NCBI RefSeq assembly: GCF_030852425.1
Contig: NZ_NSDM01000012.1
Coordinates: 186,001-250,000 of the forward strand
Length of the DNA: 64,000 bases
Reading direction: 5' to 3'
Source of the DNA: Saccharothrix longispora
Lineage (GTDB): Bacteria > Actinomycetota > Actinomycetes > Mycobacteriales > Pseudonocardiaceae
The position numbers and the translations under genes were made by a program. This document shows, piece after piece, positions 36,074 through 45,183 of this stretch. Positions within the stretch are counted from its first letter, which is position 1. Every line of letters begins with the position of its first letter. The notes beneath the pieces are model-generated. The model saw nothing but the letters and a program-made list of their open reading frames with translations. It was not told the origin of the DNA and searched no databases.

Positions 36074-36928
36074 TCACCGCTCGGTCCCGCGCGGCGACCT
36101 CCCGATGAGCCGGTAGAGCGGGCGGAGGTCGTCGGTCAGCGATCGGCCGTCCACCACGAGCGGGTCGAGCTGGTCGAGCAGGGCGTCCGGGCGCGTGGGC
36201 ACCGGCTCCGCGACCTCCGGCACCGCCGCGGACGTCGTCCGGCGCACCCAGAACCCGGCGAACCCGTCGACCTCCGGCTCCGGGTCCGGCACGGGTACGG
36301 GCGCCGGCTCCTCGTGCGGCAGGGGGGCGCGCAGCTCCCGCAGCCGGTCCAGCAGGTCCTCCCGCGACCGGCCGCGCCAGGCGAGGATCTCGAACGGGTC
36401 GGTGTCGAACGACTCGGCGAGCAGGTAGCAGGTCGCCGCGAGGTGCTTGCACGGCACCTCCCAGTCCGGGCACGTGCAGTCCATCGACATCTCGCGCAGC
36501 GTGCTCGGGAACAGCGCGAGCCCCAGGTCGGCGAACACGTCCTCGATCTCCGGCGGCATCTCGCCCGCCAGCAGCTTCGCCGCGAAGACCGCGCGGTCGG
36601 CCAGCGCGTGCTCGATGCGCGACCACTCCTGGTCGGTGAACTTCCGCACCCCGACCCGCGCCCGGTACGGCTCGCGTCGCGTCCCCATCACCAGCGCCAC
36701 GACCAGGCTCGTCGACAGCGACAGGCTCATCACCTGCCCGGTCCGCGCGTACCCCCGTCCGCGCGCCAGCCGCCCACCCATGCCGAACGACTCCAGCACC
36801 TCCACGAACCGCCGCGACCACCACGTCCGGGCCACGTCGCCGCGCTTGCTGCGCAGCGTCAGGCCGCCCTCGACGCGGATCGCCCGGCGCGCGGACGGCC
36901 GTTCGCCGTGCCAGTCGCGATCAGGCAC
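36074..36928 (-). CDS. SWIM zinc finger protein
   Basis: The 284-aa protein has the SWIM motif CxCx6CxH, read in DCTCPDWEVPCKHLAATCYLL, at about residues 150-165. The N-terminal half (FVEVLESFGMGGRLARGRGYARTGQVMSL) is typical of SWIM proteins paired with SNF2 helicases. A proline-rich linker and short C-terminal domain follow. GTG at 36928 overlaps the end of the helicase gene by 8 nt. The SWIM domain is thought to bind DNA or proteins through zinc. Together they form a two-gene operon found widely in actinobacteria. Confidence 0.9.
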   Translation of the reverse strand: MPDRDWHGERPSARRAIRVEGGLTLRSKRGDVARTWWSRRFVEVLESFGMGGRLARGRGYARTGQVMSLSLSTSLVVALVMGTRREPYRARVGVRKFTDQEWSRIEHALADRAVFAAKLLAGEMPPEIEDVFADLGLALFPSTLREMSMDCTCPDWEVPCKHLAATCYLLAESFDTDPFEILAWRGRSREDLLDRLRELRAPLPHEEPAPVPVPDPEPEVDGFAGFWVRRTTSAAVPEVAEPVPTRPDALLDQLDPLVVDGRSLTDDLRPLYRLIGRSPRGTER

Positions 36929-39863
36929 CGACGGCCTCCCCGGACAGCGCGAACAGCTCGCGCAACTCGTTCGTGGACAACTCGGTCAACCAGTCCTCGC
37001 CCGCGCCGACCACGAGCTGCGCCAGCCCCCGCTTCTCCTCGATCATCCGGTCGATGCGCTCCTCCAGCGTCCCGACGGTGACGAACTTGCGCACCTGCAC
37101 GTGGTTGCGCTGACCGATCCGGAACGCCCGGTCGGTCGCCTGGTCCTCCACCGCCGGGTTCCACCACCGGTCGAGGTGCACGACGTGGTTGGCGGCCGTC
37201 AGGTTCAGCCCCGTGCCGCCCGCCTTGAGCGACAGCACGAAGATCGACGGCCCGTCCTCCCCCTGGAACCGCCGCACCATCTCGTCCCGCCGGCCCTTCG
37301 GCGTCCCGCCGTGCAGGAAGAGCACCTCGGTGTCGAACCGGGCGGCCAGGTGCGGCACGACCAGCGAGCCGAACCCGGTGAACTGGGTGAAGCACAACGC
37401 CTTGTCGCCGTCGGCCAGCGCCTCGTCGAGGATCTCCTCCAGCCGCGCGACCTTGCCCGAGCGGCCCGCGACGCGCGACCCGTCACCGAGGAGCTGCGCC
37501 GGGTGGTTGCAGACCTGCTTGAGCCGCGACATCGTGGCCAGCACCAGGCCCTTGCGCTTGACGCCCTCCGCCTCGGCGATGCGCCCGAGCATGTCGTCCA
37601 CCACGGCCTGGTACAGCGACGCCTGCTCGGGCGTGAGCGTGCACAGCTGCTTGACCTCGATCTTGTCCGGCAGGTCGGTGATGACCCGAGGGTCGGTCTT
37701 GAGGCGGCGCAGCACGAACGGCCCGGTGATCCGCCGCAGCCGCACGGCCGCCTCCTCGTCGTGGTGGCGTTCGATCGGCACCGCGAAGCGGGCGCGGAAC
37801 GCGCTGATCGTGCCCAGCACACCGGGGTTGACGAAGTCCATGACGGACCACAGCTCGGCCAGCCGGTTCTCCACCGGCGTGCCGGTCAGCGCCACCCGGT
37901 GCCGCGCGGGCAGCGACCGCACCACCTGCGACTGCCTCGTCGAGCTGTTCTTGACGTTCTGCGCCTCGTCGAGCACCACCCGGTCCCACTGGACCCCGGC
38001 GAGCGCGCCGGCGTCGCGCGAGACCACCGCGTACGTCGTGATGACCAGGTCGCAGTCGACGTCGAGCACCCGGCCCGCGCCGTGGTAGACCCGCACCTCC
38101 AGCCCGGGCGTGAACCGCGCCGCCTCGCGCTGCCAGTTGCCGACCACGGACATCGGGCACACCAGCAGCGTCGGCAGCCGCGCCCCGTGCTGCCGGTTGT
38201 GGGCCTCCAGGGCCAGCAGCTGCACCGTCTTGCCCAGCCCCATGTCGTCGGCCAGGCACGCGCCCAACCCGAGCCGGTCGAGGAACGCGAGCCACGCCAA
38301 CCCGCGCCGCTGGTAGGGGCGCAGGTCGGCCACCAGGCCCGCCGGGTGCTCCACCGGTTCCAGCTGGTGCTCCACCCGGCCCGACAGCAGGTCGCCCAAC
38401 CAGCCCGTGGCGTCGACGCCGGCGAGCGGCAACGGCAGCTCGGCGTCCTCGGCGTTCACCAGCAGCACCTGGGCGGCCGTCATCTGCCCGCCGCCGCGCT
38501 CCAGGAACGCGAGCCCCGCCGCCAACCGCTCGCGGTCGACGTGCACCCACTGCCCGCGCACGCGGACCAGCGGCACCTTGGCGCGGGCCAACGCGGTCAG
38601 CTCGGACTCGCTCAGCACCTCGTCCCCGAGCGCCAGCTCCCAGCGGTAGTCGACGAGCACCTTGAGCCCGAGCTCGCTCTCCTTCGCGACCACGCCCGCC
38701 GTGCCCCGGCTCTCGGCCTCCAGCCGCAACCCCAACCGACGGGGCTGCCGCCACCACGAGGGCAGCAGCACCCCGAACCCGGCCTGCGCCAGCAGCGCCG
38801 CGTGCTCGAGGAACTCGTGGGCGCCCTCGACGTCCAGCTCCACCTCGGCCGGTCGCTTGGCCCGGAGCGCCCGGTCGAGCGCCGGGTACAGTCGGCTCGC
38901 CCGACCGAGGTCGCCGAGCAGCACGTCCTCGGCCCGGTCGACCCACCGCCGCAGCACGGCCGCCTTGCCCCGCCACACCTGCTCGGCGTGCACCAGGACG
39001 CTCGGCTCGTCCACGGCCTGGAGCAGGAACTCCAACCGCCAGCCGTCCTCCAGGTGACCGCCGTGGTCGGGCGAGCTGAGCCGGAAGCACGTCCGGACAG
39101 GACTCTCGCGCAACCCCCGGGACCGCCACTGGTCGAGCGCGTCACGCAGCCGGCCGACCCCGCCGTCCGCGTCACCGCCCACCTCGCCGTGCGCGCCCAC
39201 GACGTCCGGCGGGCCGGCCAGCGCCCGCACGAACGCCCCGATCACACCGCCCCGCCGGGAGCCGGTCCCGGCGTCGGGCAGCGCGGCCCGCACGTCCCGG
39301 TCCACGAGCGCGTCGAGGACCCCGGGGACGACGTCCTCCGCGCCGCCCGCGGCCAGGAAGGCCGGCGGCGTCTCCGCCACCAGCGCCGCCCACCGGGTCG
39401 AGTCGGCTCCGGACAGCGCGGCACGCCACCGGGCACGCCCCCGGTCGTCGATCGAGGGCAGCACCCGGCCCCGCCGGACGAGGGCGCGCCCGAACCGCAC
39501 CACGTCGTTCAGGAAGCGCGCGGAAGCGCCCAGTCGGCAGTCGGCGAGCCCGTCGGCGACCTCGCCGTCCCACCGGACGACGGGCACCTCCCACTCCCGC
39601 CACCGCACGACCCCGCGGCCGGACCCCTCGCGCACCAACCCGGGAGAGGCCACCGGCCCGGAGGCGAAGGAGGGCAACCGGACCGTCATCGCCCCGCCCG
39701 GGACGCCCCCGACCAGCGACCGCAGCTCGTCGCCGTCGACCGCGAACGGGTGGGCCACCACCCGCCGGCCCGGACGCCCCTCGACGCGGGCGGGCAGCAC
39801 CGAACCCTCGGCCCAGAGGGCCACCCGCCCACCACTCACGCCCACGGCGTGCAGCACGAACAC
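36921..39863 (-). CDS. SNF2-type DEAD/DEAH helicase (ATPase)
   Basis: This 980-aa SF2 ATPase has an unrecognised N-terminal region with DUF3670-like character and then the SNF2 motor: LACLADDMGLGKTVQLLALEA-type Walker A (DDMGLGKT), VLDEAQNVKN (DEAQ), VALTGTPVENRLAELWSVMDF and VIERHHDEEAAVRLRR. A helicase C domain follows (FTQFTGFGSLVVPHL, FVLSLKAGGTGLNLTAANHVVHLDRWWNPAVEDQATDRAFRIGQ). Remodelling of nucleoprotein complexes is the general activity. It is coupled to the SWIM gene. Start is GTG at 39863. Confidence 0.92.
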   Translation of the reverse strand: MFVLHAVGVSGGRVALWAEGSVLPARVEGRPGRRVVAHPFAVDGDELRSLVGGVPGGAMTVRLPSFASGPVASPGLVREGSGRGVVRWREWEVPVVRWDGEVADGLADCRLGASARFLNDVVRFGRALVRRGRVLPSIDDRGRARWRAALSGADSTRWAALVAETPPAFLAAGGAEDVVPGVLDALVDRDVRAALPDAGTGSRRGGVIGAFVRALAGPPDVVGAHGEVGGDADGGVGRLRDALDQWRSRGLRESPVRTCFRLSSPDHGGHLEDGWRLEFLLQAVDEPSVLVHAEQVWRGKAAVLRRWVDRAEDVLLGDLGRASRLYPALDRALRAKRPAEVELDVEGAHEFLEHAALLAQAGFGVLLPSWWRQPRRLGLRLEAESRGTAGVVAKESELGLKVLVDYRWELALGDEVLSESELTALARAKVPLVRVRGQWVHVDRERLAAGLAFLERGGGQMTAAQVLLVNAEDAELPLPLAGVDATGWLGDLLSGRVEHQLEPVEHPAGLVADLRPYQRRGLAWLAFLDRLGLGACLADDMGLGKTVQLLALEAHNRQHGARLPTLLVCPMSVVGNWQREAARFTPGLEVRVYHGAGRVLDVDCDLVITTYAVVSRDAGALAGVQWDRVVLDEAQNVKNSSTRQSQVVRSLPARHRVALTGTPVENRLAELWSVMDFVNPGVLGTISAFRARFAVPIERHHDEEAAVRLRRITGPFVLRRLKTDPRVITDLPDKIEVKQLCTLTPEQASLYQAVVDDMLGRIAEAEGVKRKGLVLATMSRLKQVCNHPAQLLGDGSRVAGRSGKVARLEEILDEALADGDKALCFTQFTGFGSLVVPHLAARFDTEVLFLHGGTPKGRRDEMVRRFQGEDGPSIFVLSLKAGGTGLNLTAANHVVHLDRWWNPAVEDQATDRAFRIGQRNHVQVRKFVTVGTLEERIDRMIEEKRGLAQLVVGAGEDWLTELSTNELRELFALSGEAVGA

Positions 39864-39954
39864 GGGGCCACTCTAGGCACCGCCCCCGACACCACCCGGC
39901 CCGCCGCGTCCGCTCCCGGGAACACGTGGCCGGTCGGGTGGTGCCGGTGGCCGG

Positions 39955-40224
39955 TCACCGGTACTGGTGGGCCCTGGAGCGGGTCAGCGCGGTGACGCCC
40001 ACGCCGGCCAGGCCGACCTGGAGGGCCGCCTCGACCCAGTCGACACCGCTCGTGTCGGACACGCCCAGCACCGAGGCCGCGAAGGTCCCCACGAGAGCCG
40101 CCGCGATGCCCACCAGCAGGGTCATGAGCATCGAGATCCTCTGCCTGCCCGGCACGACCAACCGCCCCAGGCCGCCGACGACCACACCGATGACGAGCGC
40201 CGAGATGAGCCCGGTGATCTCCAC
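39955..40224 (-). CDS. GlsB/YeaQ/YmgE family small membrane protein
   Basis: The 89-aa protein has three hydrophobic segments (ITGLISALVIGVVVGGLGRLV, ISMLMTLLVGIAAALVGTFAASVLG, ALQVGLAGVGVTALT). The GlsB/YeaQ pattern of Gly-rich helices with a VPGRQ turn is evident. This transglycosylase-associated family is induced by envelope or general stress. Start is GTG at 40224. It is the last gene of a minus-strand run, 40 nt after the Myb-like protein gene. Confidence 0.85.
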   Translation of the reverse strand: MEITGLISALVIGVVVGGLGRLVVPGRQRISMLMTLLVGIAAALVGTFAASVLGVSDTSGVDWVEAALQVGLAGVGVTALTRSRAHQYR

Positions 40225-40264
40225 GAGACGTCCTTTCCCCGATCTTCGAAGTCCACGTCGAGCA

Positions 40265-40795
40265 TCACCCCGCCCCCGTCCCGCGCGAATCGGGTGTGTC
40301 CCCGACCCGGCCCTGATCCCGACCCTGGACGCCGAACACCTCGGCGGCCCGCTCCGACAGCGCCCGCCCCGGCACGTCGGGGTCGCACCCGACCTTCGCC
40401 AGCCTCGACCTGAGCGACGCGGGCGAGCGCTCCAGCCGCCGGGCGAGGTCGCGGATCAGCCCGGCCGTCCCCGCGTCCGGGGCCGCGCCCAGCCAGGCCG
40501 CGCGCAGCGACTCCTCCGCCTCCGCCGTCCACGGCTGGTCGGCGTTGGCCGGACGGCCCCGCGCCGACCCGGGGGACGGGGCGCCCAGCGTGCCCAGGGC
40601 GTCGAGCACCTGGCCCAGCAGCTTGCCTATCCGCGCCCCGGCGTCCGCGGGCAGGCGCAGGGCGCCCTCGGCCACCAGCGCGCCCGCCGTGTCGGTGCCG
40701 GCGAGCTCCAGGCGCAGCTCCGGGTCCGCGGTCGCCACCAGGCGGTAGGTGGTGGAGCCGATGCGGACCGAGTTCTCGTACGTGGTCGTCGTCAT
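40265..40795 (-). CDS. hypothetical protein with C-terminal Myb/HTH-like segment
   Basis: The 176-aa protein begins with a beta-rich stretch (TTTTYENSVRIGSTTYRLVATADPELRLEL). A linker follows, and a C-terminal domain DQPWTAEAEESLRAAWLGAAP..TAGLIRDLARRLERSPASLRSRLAKVGCDP with the W-spacing and helices of Myb-like DNA-binding domains. I cannot assign a full-length family. ATG at 40795 is 10 nt beyond the stop of the methyltransferase gene, so it is in the same operon. It could be a DNA-binding accessory of that methyltransferase/Vsr group. Confidence 0.7.
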   Translation of the reverse strand: MTTTTYENSVRIGSTTYRLVATADPELRLELAGTDTAGALVAEGALRLPADAGARIGKLLGQVLDALGTLGAPSPGSARGRPANADQPWTAEAEESLRAAWLGAAPDAGTAGLIRDLARRLERSPASLRSRLAKVGCDPDVPGRALSERAAEVFGVQGRDQGRVGDTPDSRGTGAG

Positions 40796-40805
40796 GGTGA
40801 CGACG

Positions 40806-41939
40806 TTAGCGAGGGGGTCCGACAATCCGGGGTCGGCGGCAGAGGTCGCAGGACCTGTCCGCCGGGGATTCACCCGTCAGGTACGGCTTGAGGTGCTCGG
40901 CGATGGCCCGCGCCAGCGACGGCGGCACGGCGTTGCCGATCTGGCGGGCCACCTCGACCTTCGACCCGCACCACTCGAAGGAGTCGGGGAACGACTGGAG
41001 CCGCGCGGCCTCCAGGTGCGTGATCGGCCGGTCCACGCGGTGCCCGGACAGCCCGGGTTCCCACTGCGGGTGCAGGTAGCGGCCCTTCTCCGGCTTGTAG
41101 AACTCGGTGCGGATGGTCAGCGACGGCGCGTCCCACCGCATCCGGCCCATGACGTCCGTCGTGCCGGTCTTCTTCTCCCGCCAGCACCGGGGCAGCAGCT
41201 CGTCGGGCAGGTCGAACCGGCCGCCGCCGGGCGGGACGTGCCGGTACCGCTCCAGTGACAGCGCGGTCGGCGTGCGCCCGATGTGCAGGTCCGCGCTCGC
41301 GAACGCACCGGGCAGCTCGCGGCCGAAGAACTCGACCACCGACGCGGGCAGCGCCGTCGTCAGCGGCTTCTCCGGCAGGCCGCGCAGCACGTCGCCCACG
41401 GTGTGCCAGCGCTCGCGCGGGTGCGTCGGCGAGGGCAGCGGGATGCGCCCGACCCGCGACCCGATCACGATCGCCCGCCGCCGCCGCTGCGGCACGCCGA
41501 AGTCCGCCGCCAGCAGCACCCCCGCCGACAGCTCGTAGTCCTCGGTCTCGGCCTGGAGCAGCGCGAACTCGGTCGAGGACAGGAACCGGTCCACGTTCTC
41601 GATCACGAACACCGCGGGCTCCGCGCGCCGCACGAACCGCAGGTACTCGCGCCACAACGAGTTGCGCGGGTCGTCGACGTCGCGCGACCCGAGGTTGGAG
41701 AACCCCTGGCACGGCGGCCCGCCGACGATCACGTCCGCCTCGGGGATCTCCCCGTCGGGGATGGAGGCGATGTCGGACCACCGCATGTGGCCCTCGCCGA
41801 AGTTCGCCGCGTACGTCGCCGCCGCGTGCAGGTCCCACTCCACCGCCATGACCGGCGCGTAGCCGCCGGCCGCGACGAACCCGGAGGTCATGCCGCCACA
41901 GCCGGCGAACAGGTCGATCATGGACAGCACGGACCTCAC
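40806..41939 (-). CDS. C5 cytosine DNA methyltransferase
   Basis: The 377-aa enzyme has the motifs in canonical order: SAM-binding FAGCGGMTSGF (I), the catalytic Cys77 in GGPPCQGFSN (IV), VFVIENVDRF (VI), GVPQRRRRAIVIGSR (VIII), and QIGNAVPPSLARAIAEHL (X) at the end. A C-terminal Cys pair (CDLC) is an extra. It transfers a methyl group to C5 of cytosine in a sequence I cannot read. GTG at 41939 overlaps the vsr stop as GTGA, so the two are translated together. No restriction enzyme gene is recognised beside it. Confidence 0.95.
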   Translation of the reverse strand: MRSVLSMIDLFAGCGGMTSGFVAAGGYAPVMAVEWDLHAAATYAANFGEGHMRWSDIASIPDGEIPEADVIVGGPPCQGFSNLGSRDVDDPRNSLWREYLRFVRRAEPAVFVIENVDRFLSSTEFALLQAETEDYELSAGVLLAADFGVPQRRRRAIVIGSRVGRIPLPSPTHPRERWHTVGDVLRGLPEKPLTTALPASVVEFFGRELPGAFASADLHIGRTPTALSLERYRHVPPGGGRFDLPDELLPRCWREKKTGTTDVMGRMRWDAPSLTIRTEFYKPEKGRYLHPQWEPGLSGHRVDRPITHLEAARLQSFPDSFEWCGSKVEVARQIGNAVPPSLARAIAEHLKPYLTGESPADRSCDLCRRPRIVGPPR

Positions 41940-42376
41940 GGTAGCCGACCGGCCCCGCCCGCACCCCGCCGCTCCAGCACCGCGGCCCGCACCCGGTCCG
42001 CGGCCTCGGTCGGGTCCTCGTGCTCCCACACCCGCACCGACAGCCACCCCTCCTCGGCCAGCCGCTGGTCGGTGTTCGCGTCGCGCGCCCGGTTGGCCTC
42101 GATCTTGGCGCGCCAGAAGTCGCCGTTGCGCTTGGGCCACGTGCCGTGCTCCGGGCAGCCGTGCCAGAAGCAGCCGTCGACGAACACGGCCACGCGCGCG
42201 GGCCCGAACACCACGTCCGCCTCCCGCCGCACGGCGCGCACCGGCCGCCGGTGCACCCGGTAGCGCAGGCCGAGGCGGTGCAGTGCACGCCGCAGCGCCA
42301 CCTCGATCCCCGTGTCGCGCGAGCGCTGCCTGCTCATCCGGGCGCGGACGTCGTCCGTCGTCTCCAGGTTCGGCAC
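41936..42376 (-). CDS. vsr: very short patch repair (Vsr) endonuclease
   Basis: The 146-aa protein has the Vsr pattern: MSRQRSRDTGIEVALRRALHRLGLRYRVHRRPVRAVR, then DVVFGPARVAVFVDGCFWHGCPEHGTWPKRN with the zinc-binding and catalytic Asp/His/Cys residues, and WLSVRVWEHEDP. Vsr nicks DNA next to T:G mismatches made by deamination of 5-methylcytosine, protecting against mutation caused by the adjacent methyltransferase. GTG 42376 is used; the stop overlaps the methyltransferase GTG. A gene of unknown function lies 14 nt upstream. Confidence 0.93.
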   Translation of the reverse strand: MPNLETTDDVRARMSRQRSRDTGIEVALRRALHRLGLRYRVHRRPVRAVRREADVVFGPARVAVFVDGCFWHGCPEHGTWPKRNGDFWRAKIEANRARDANTDQRLAEEGWLSVRVWEHEDPTEAADRVRAAVLERRGAGGAGRLP

Positions 42377-42390
42377 CGGGCCATGATGGC

Positions 42391-43107
42391 TCACACCGGG
42401 TGCAGCACCTCCCGCAGCCTCCGCGCGGCGCGGTCCAGCGCCGGACGCGCGTGCAGCCCCGTCCCGGACGAACCTGATCGGGACGACCCCGTCCCGGACG
42501 ACCCCAGCCCGAGGTCGACGAAGAAGAACGGCGGCATCGCGTGCGCCAGCAGCGCGTCGGAGCGCCGCGGCCCGCCGCGCGGGGCGAGCAGCAGCCGGTC
42601 GACCCACGCGTCCACCCCGAACACCAGGTCCGCCAACGGGTGCGCGCGCACGTCCAACCCGTGCCCGCGCAGCACCGCGAGCACGTGCGCGTCGCGCAGG
42701 AACGCCCGGAACTCGCGCACCACCCGGTCGCGCACCGCCGCCCTGCCCGCCGAGGCGGCGACCTCGCGCGCCGGCGTCCACAGCATGGCCCGCGCCCGCT
42801 CGTCGGCCGCGCAGAACTCCCGGAACTCCGGCCACGTCGGTAATCGGCCCAGCGACTCGACGGCGTGGTGCGCGACGAGCGTGAAAGGGAACCGCGGCCG
42901 CCAGCCCGGCACGCCGGGCGACCGGGGCGCCGGCGCGCTGCGGCACGCGGCCTCGACCTCTTCGGCGGTCACCCGCTCGACGGCGGCGCACTCGTGCGCC
43001 ATGACGAGCGCCACCACCTCGTCACGCCGGCCGAACCAGCCGTTGAACGCCCAGCGGCTCTCCTGGGTGACGTTGAACAGCCTGCGGACCTCCGGTGCGG
43101 TGGTCAT
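42391..43107 (-). CDS. unrecognised protein in the methyltransferase/Vsr operon
   Basis: The 238-aa protein reads TTAPEVRRLFNVTQESRWAF near the start, then helices with RVTAEEVEAACRSAP and a region LVAHHAVESLGRLPTWPEFREFCAADERARAM. It ends with a Gly/Ser-rich tail (SSGTGSSRSGSSGTG) and REVLHPV. I find no catalytic motif I can name; PDEK-type nuclease residues are not obvious. It starts at ATG 43107 and lies directly before vsr, so it is co-transcribed. It could be a restriction partner, but nothing in the sequence proves it. Confidence 0.75.
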   Translation of the reverse strand: MTTAPEVRRLFNVTQESRWAFNGWFGRRDEVVALVMAHECAAVERVTAEEVEAACRSAPAPRSPGVPGWRPRFPFTLVAHHAVESLGRLPTWPEFREFCAADERARAMLWTPAREVAASAGRAAVRDRVVREFRAFLRDAHVLAVLRGHGLDVRAHPLADLVFGVDAWVDRLLLAPRGGPRRSDALLAHAMPPFFFVDLGLGSSGTGSSRSGSSGTGLHARPALDRAARRLREVLHPV

Positions 43108-43155
43108 GGCGGCGAGGCTACGGACGACCACCGACAGCGGCGGCGGAAGCGCAGG

Positions 43156-44268
43156 TCAACCGACCGACAGGTTCGCCCGGTCCGCCGCCGAACGGCCCGC
43201 GTCCCACCCCGCCGCGCTGCGCACGGGCGTCGTCTTCGCGACCGTCCGCGTGAACATCGCCCCGAAGTACTCGTCCACCGCCTTGCGCCGCTCGGCCAGC
43301 ACGGGCAGCAGCCGGTCGTCCTCGGGCACCGCGTTGGCCGCCTCCAGCCGTTCCCCGACCCGGTGCGCGTAGGAGAGCAGGAACGACTTGCGGTACGCCG
43401 CGGACCGCGCCTCGTCGCCCTTGCGCGCCCCGTCGCCCGCCGCCACCATCGCGCGCGTCGCCTGCACCAGCAGCGACGCCGACAGCAGCTCCACGATCTC
43501 CAGGTCCAGCTCCTCGCCGACCAGCGCCACGAACCCCAGGTCGTACACCACGGCGCGGCACCGGTTGGCCCGCGCGACGACGTGCACGACCTGCGCCTTC
43601 CCGTCGAAGTACTTCCGGTCGAGCCACAGCCGCCGCGACGTCGTCGACGCCGCCTCCACCGGCATCCGCTCCAGGGCGTGCCGCGTCACCAGCTCCTGGG
43701 CCTTGGCCGACAGCGCCTCCGCCTCCTCGGGGAACGCGGTCGACTCGGCCTTCGCCAGCAGCCCGCGCACCCGGTTGAGGACCTTCGGGTCCACGCCGCG
43801 GTGGTCGAACGCGGCCATCGGCGTGCCCGGCCGCGGCACGATCACCGGCAGGCCCGGCAACGAGATCAGCACGCCGAGCACCGCCACCGCCGCGGCCACC
43901 GCGTCCTCGCGCAGCTCGATGTGCCGCCGCGCCCACTGCTCCAGGTGCGGTTCGCCGGTGTCCCACCAGACCTCGGCCCCGATGCCGTCCACCTGGGCCC
44001 GCCAGCGCGGGTGCAGGGCGGTGTGCCGCGCGGTGTCCGCCGCGACGGCGTCCACGAGGAACGACAGCGCGCGCTCGTCCGCGTCGCGCCGCACCGCCTC
44101 GTACACGTCGTGCGGCATCCAGCCGTGCTCCCAGACGCGCTCCAGGGCACGCCGCAGCACCTCGCCGACCGCGGCGTCCACGTCGGCGGCCGGCAGTCCG
44201 GAGGTGCGCGGCAGCCTGGCCCGGCGGTTCGCCGCGGCCCGCCACAACGCCTCGTGCAGGGAGTCCAC
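43156..44268 (-). CDS. DUF2786 domain protein
   Basis: The 370-aa protein carries a DUF2786 segment in its middle (VLNRVRGLLAKAESTAFPEEAEALSAKAQELVTRHALER), a zinc-free helical domain also seen in phage and mobile-element proteins. The N-terminal 110 residues are helical and acidic; the C-terminal half has LDRKYFDGKAQVVHVVARANRCRAVVYD and VGEELDLEIVELLSASLLVQATRAM, typical of actinobacterial DUF2786 proteins. GTG at 44268 has AGAGGAC upstream. It is divergent from the partner gene at 44358, and lies 48 nt upstream of the gene at 42391. Confidence 0.85.
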   Translation of the reverse strand: MDSLHEALWRAAANRRARLPRTSGLPAADVDAAVGEVLRRALERVWEHGWMPHDVYEAVRRDADERALSFLVDAVAADTARHTALHPRWRAQVDGIGAEVWWDTGEPHLEQWARRHIELREDAVAAAVAVLGVLISLPGLPVIVPRPGTPMAAFDHRGVDPKVLNRVRGLLAKAESTAFPEEAEALSAKAQELVTRHALERMPVEAASTTSRRLWLDRKYFDGKAQVVHVVARANRCRAVVYDLGFVALVGEELDLEIVELLSASLLVQATRAMVAAGDGARKGDEARSAAYRKSFLLSYAHRVGERLEAANAVPEDDRLLPVLAERRKAVDEYFGAMFTRTVAKTTPVRSAAGWDAGRSAADRANLSVG

Positions 44269-44357
44269 GAACGCCGATTGTCCTCTTTCGGGTGCGCTGT
44301 CGACGAACCTGCTGCGTGCCGCTCCCCACACCGGGCCGCACGTGCCAGCCTCGCGCC

Positions 44358-45029
44358 GTGAGCCGGAACACGCAGCGCCCGACGCGTCGACCCCTCGTGG
44401 TGGTGCACCGTCCACTGGGGACGCCGCTGACACCCGTCCAGCAGCGCGTCGTCCACCGCTGCCGGGCCCTGTCCCAGGTGACCGACCCCCTCGACGCCGA
44501 GCTCACCGTCAGCACCGCCGTGGCCGACGCCCGACCGGACGAGGAGTTCTGGGCGGGCCTCATCGAGCACGCCGTGTCCCACCCGAGCCGCCGCAACCAC
44601 GCCCTGCTGCGCGTCCTGGCCGCCGCGCTCACCGGCCGCCCCCGCGAGTGGGCCGCCGGCGCCGTGCTCCCCGCCTCCCCGCCCCTGACCGCGGGCGGGG
44701 CCTGGATCTGCGACCGCTCGCTCGACGCCGGCTACCTGGCCCTGGTGTGCGCCTACGCGTTCGCCGAGGACGAGCACGCCATGGTCTTCCTGATCGACGA
44801 GCTGGCCGGCGGCGTGATCAGGAAGGCGTTCGTGACGAGGGACCAGCCCGCCGCCCGCGCCCGCCTGGCCCGGCAGGGCGAGCTGACCCCGATCGGGGCC
44901 GAGGCGGCGCACTGGCTGCTGGCCAAGTCCTATCGCCGCCTGGATCGCGACAAGTGCGCGCCGGTGGACGTGGACGTGCTGCGGACCAGGCTGCTGGTCG
45001 ACCGGCGGATAGCGCTCGCTTTCGGGTAA
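44358..45029 (+). CDS. hypothetical protein divergent from the DUF2786 gene
   Basis: The 223-aa protein begins SRNTQRPTRRPLVVVHRPLG, with TPVQQRVVHRCRALSQVTDPLDAELTVSTAVADARPDEEFW and HPSRRNHALLRVLAAAL. A later stretch WICDRSLDAGYLALVCAYAFAEDEHAMVFLIDELAGGVIRKAFVT is hydrophobic and conserved-looking. I do not recognise it. Similar proteins are encoded next to DUF2786 genes in other actinobacteria, from general memory. GTG at 44358 is the likely start. Confidence 0.75.
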   Translation: MSRNTQRPTRRPLVVVHRPLGTPLTPVQQRVVHRCRALSQVTDPLDAELTVSTAVADARPDEEFWAGLIEHAVSHPSRRNHALLRVLAAALTGRPREWAAGAVLPASPPLTAGGAWICDRSLDAGYLALVCAYAFAEDEHAMVFLIDELAGGVIRKAFVTRDQPAARARLARQGELTPIGAEAAHWLLAKSYRRLDRDKCAPVDVDVLRTRLLVDRRIALAFG

Positions 45030-45183
45030 ATGCGATCGCTTCGAAGTGGGCGAGAGGCGGCGGGTCGGTCGCCCCATTGGTCCACGCGTGCCGAAGCTTT
45101 ACTCATTTGGGCTGTTCATTACCGGCATCGCCATACCGTACGTTCGTCCTGTCGGTCGGCCGGACACGTCACGGGGAGCACGG

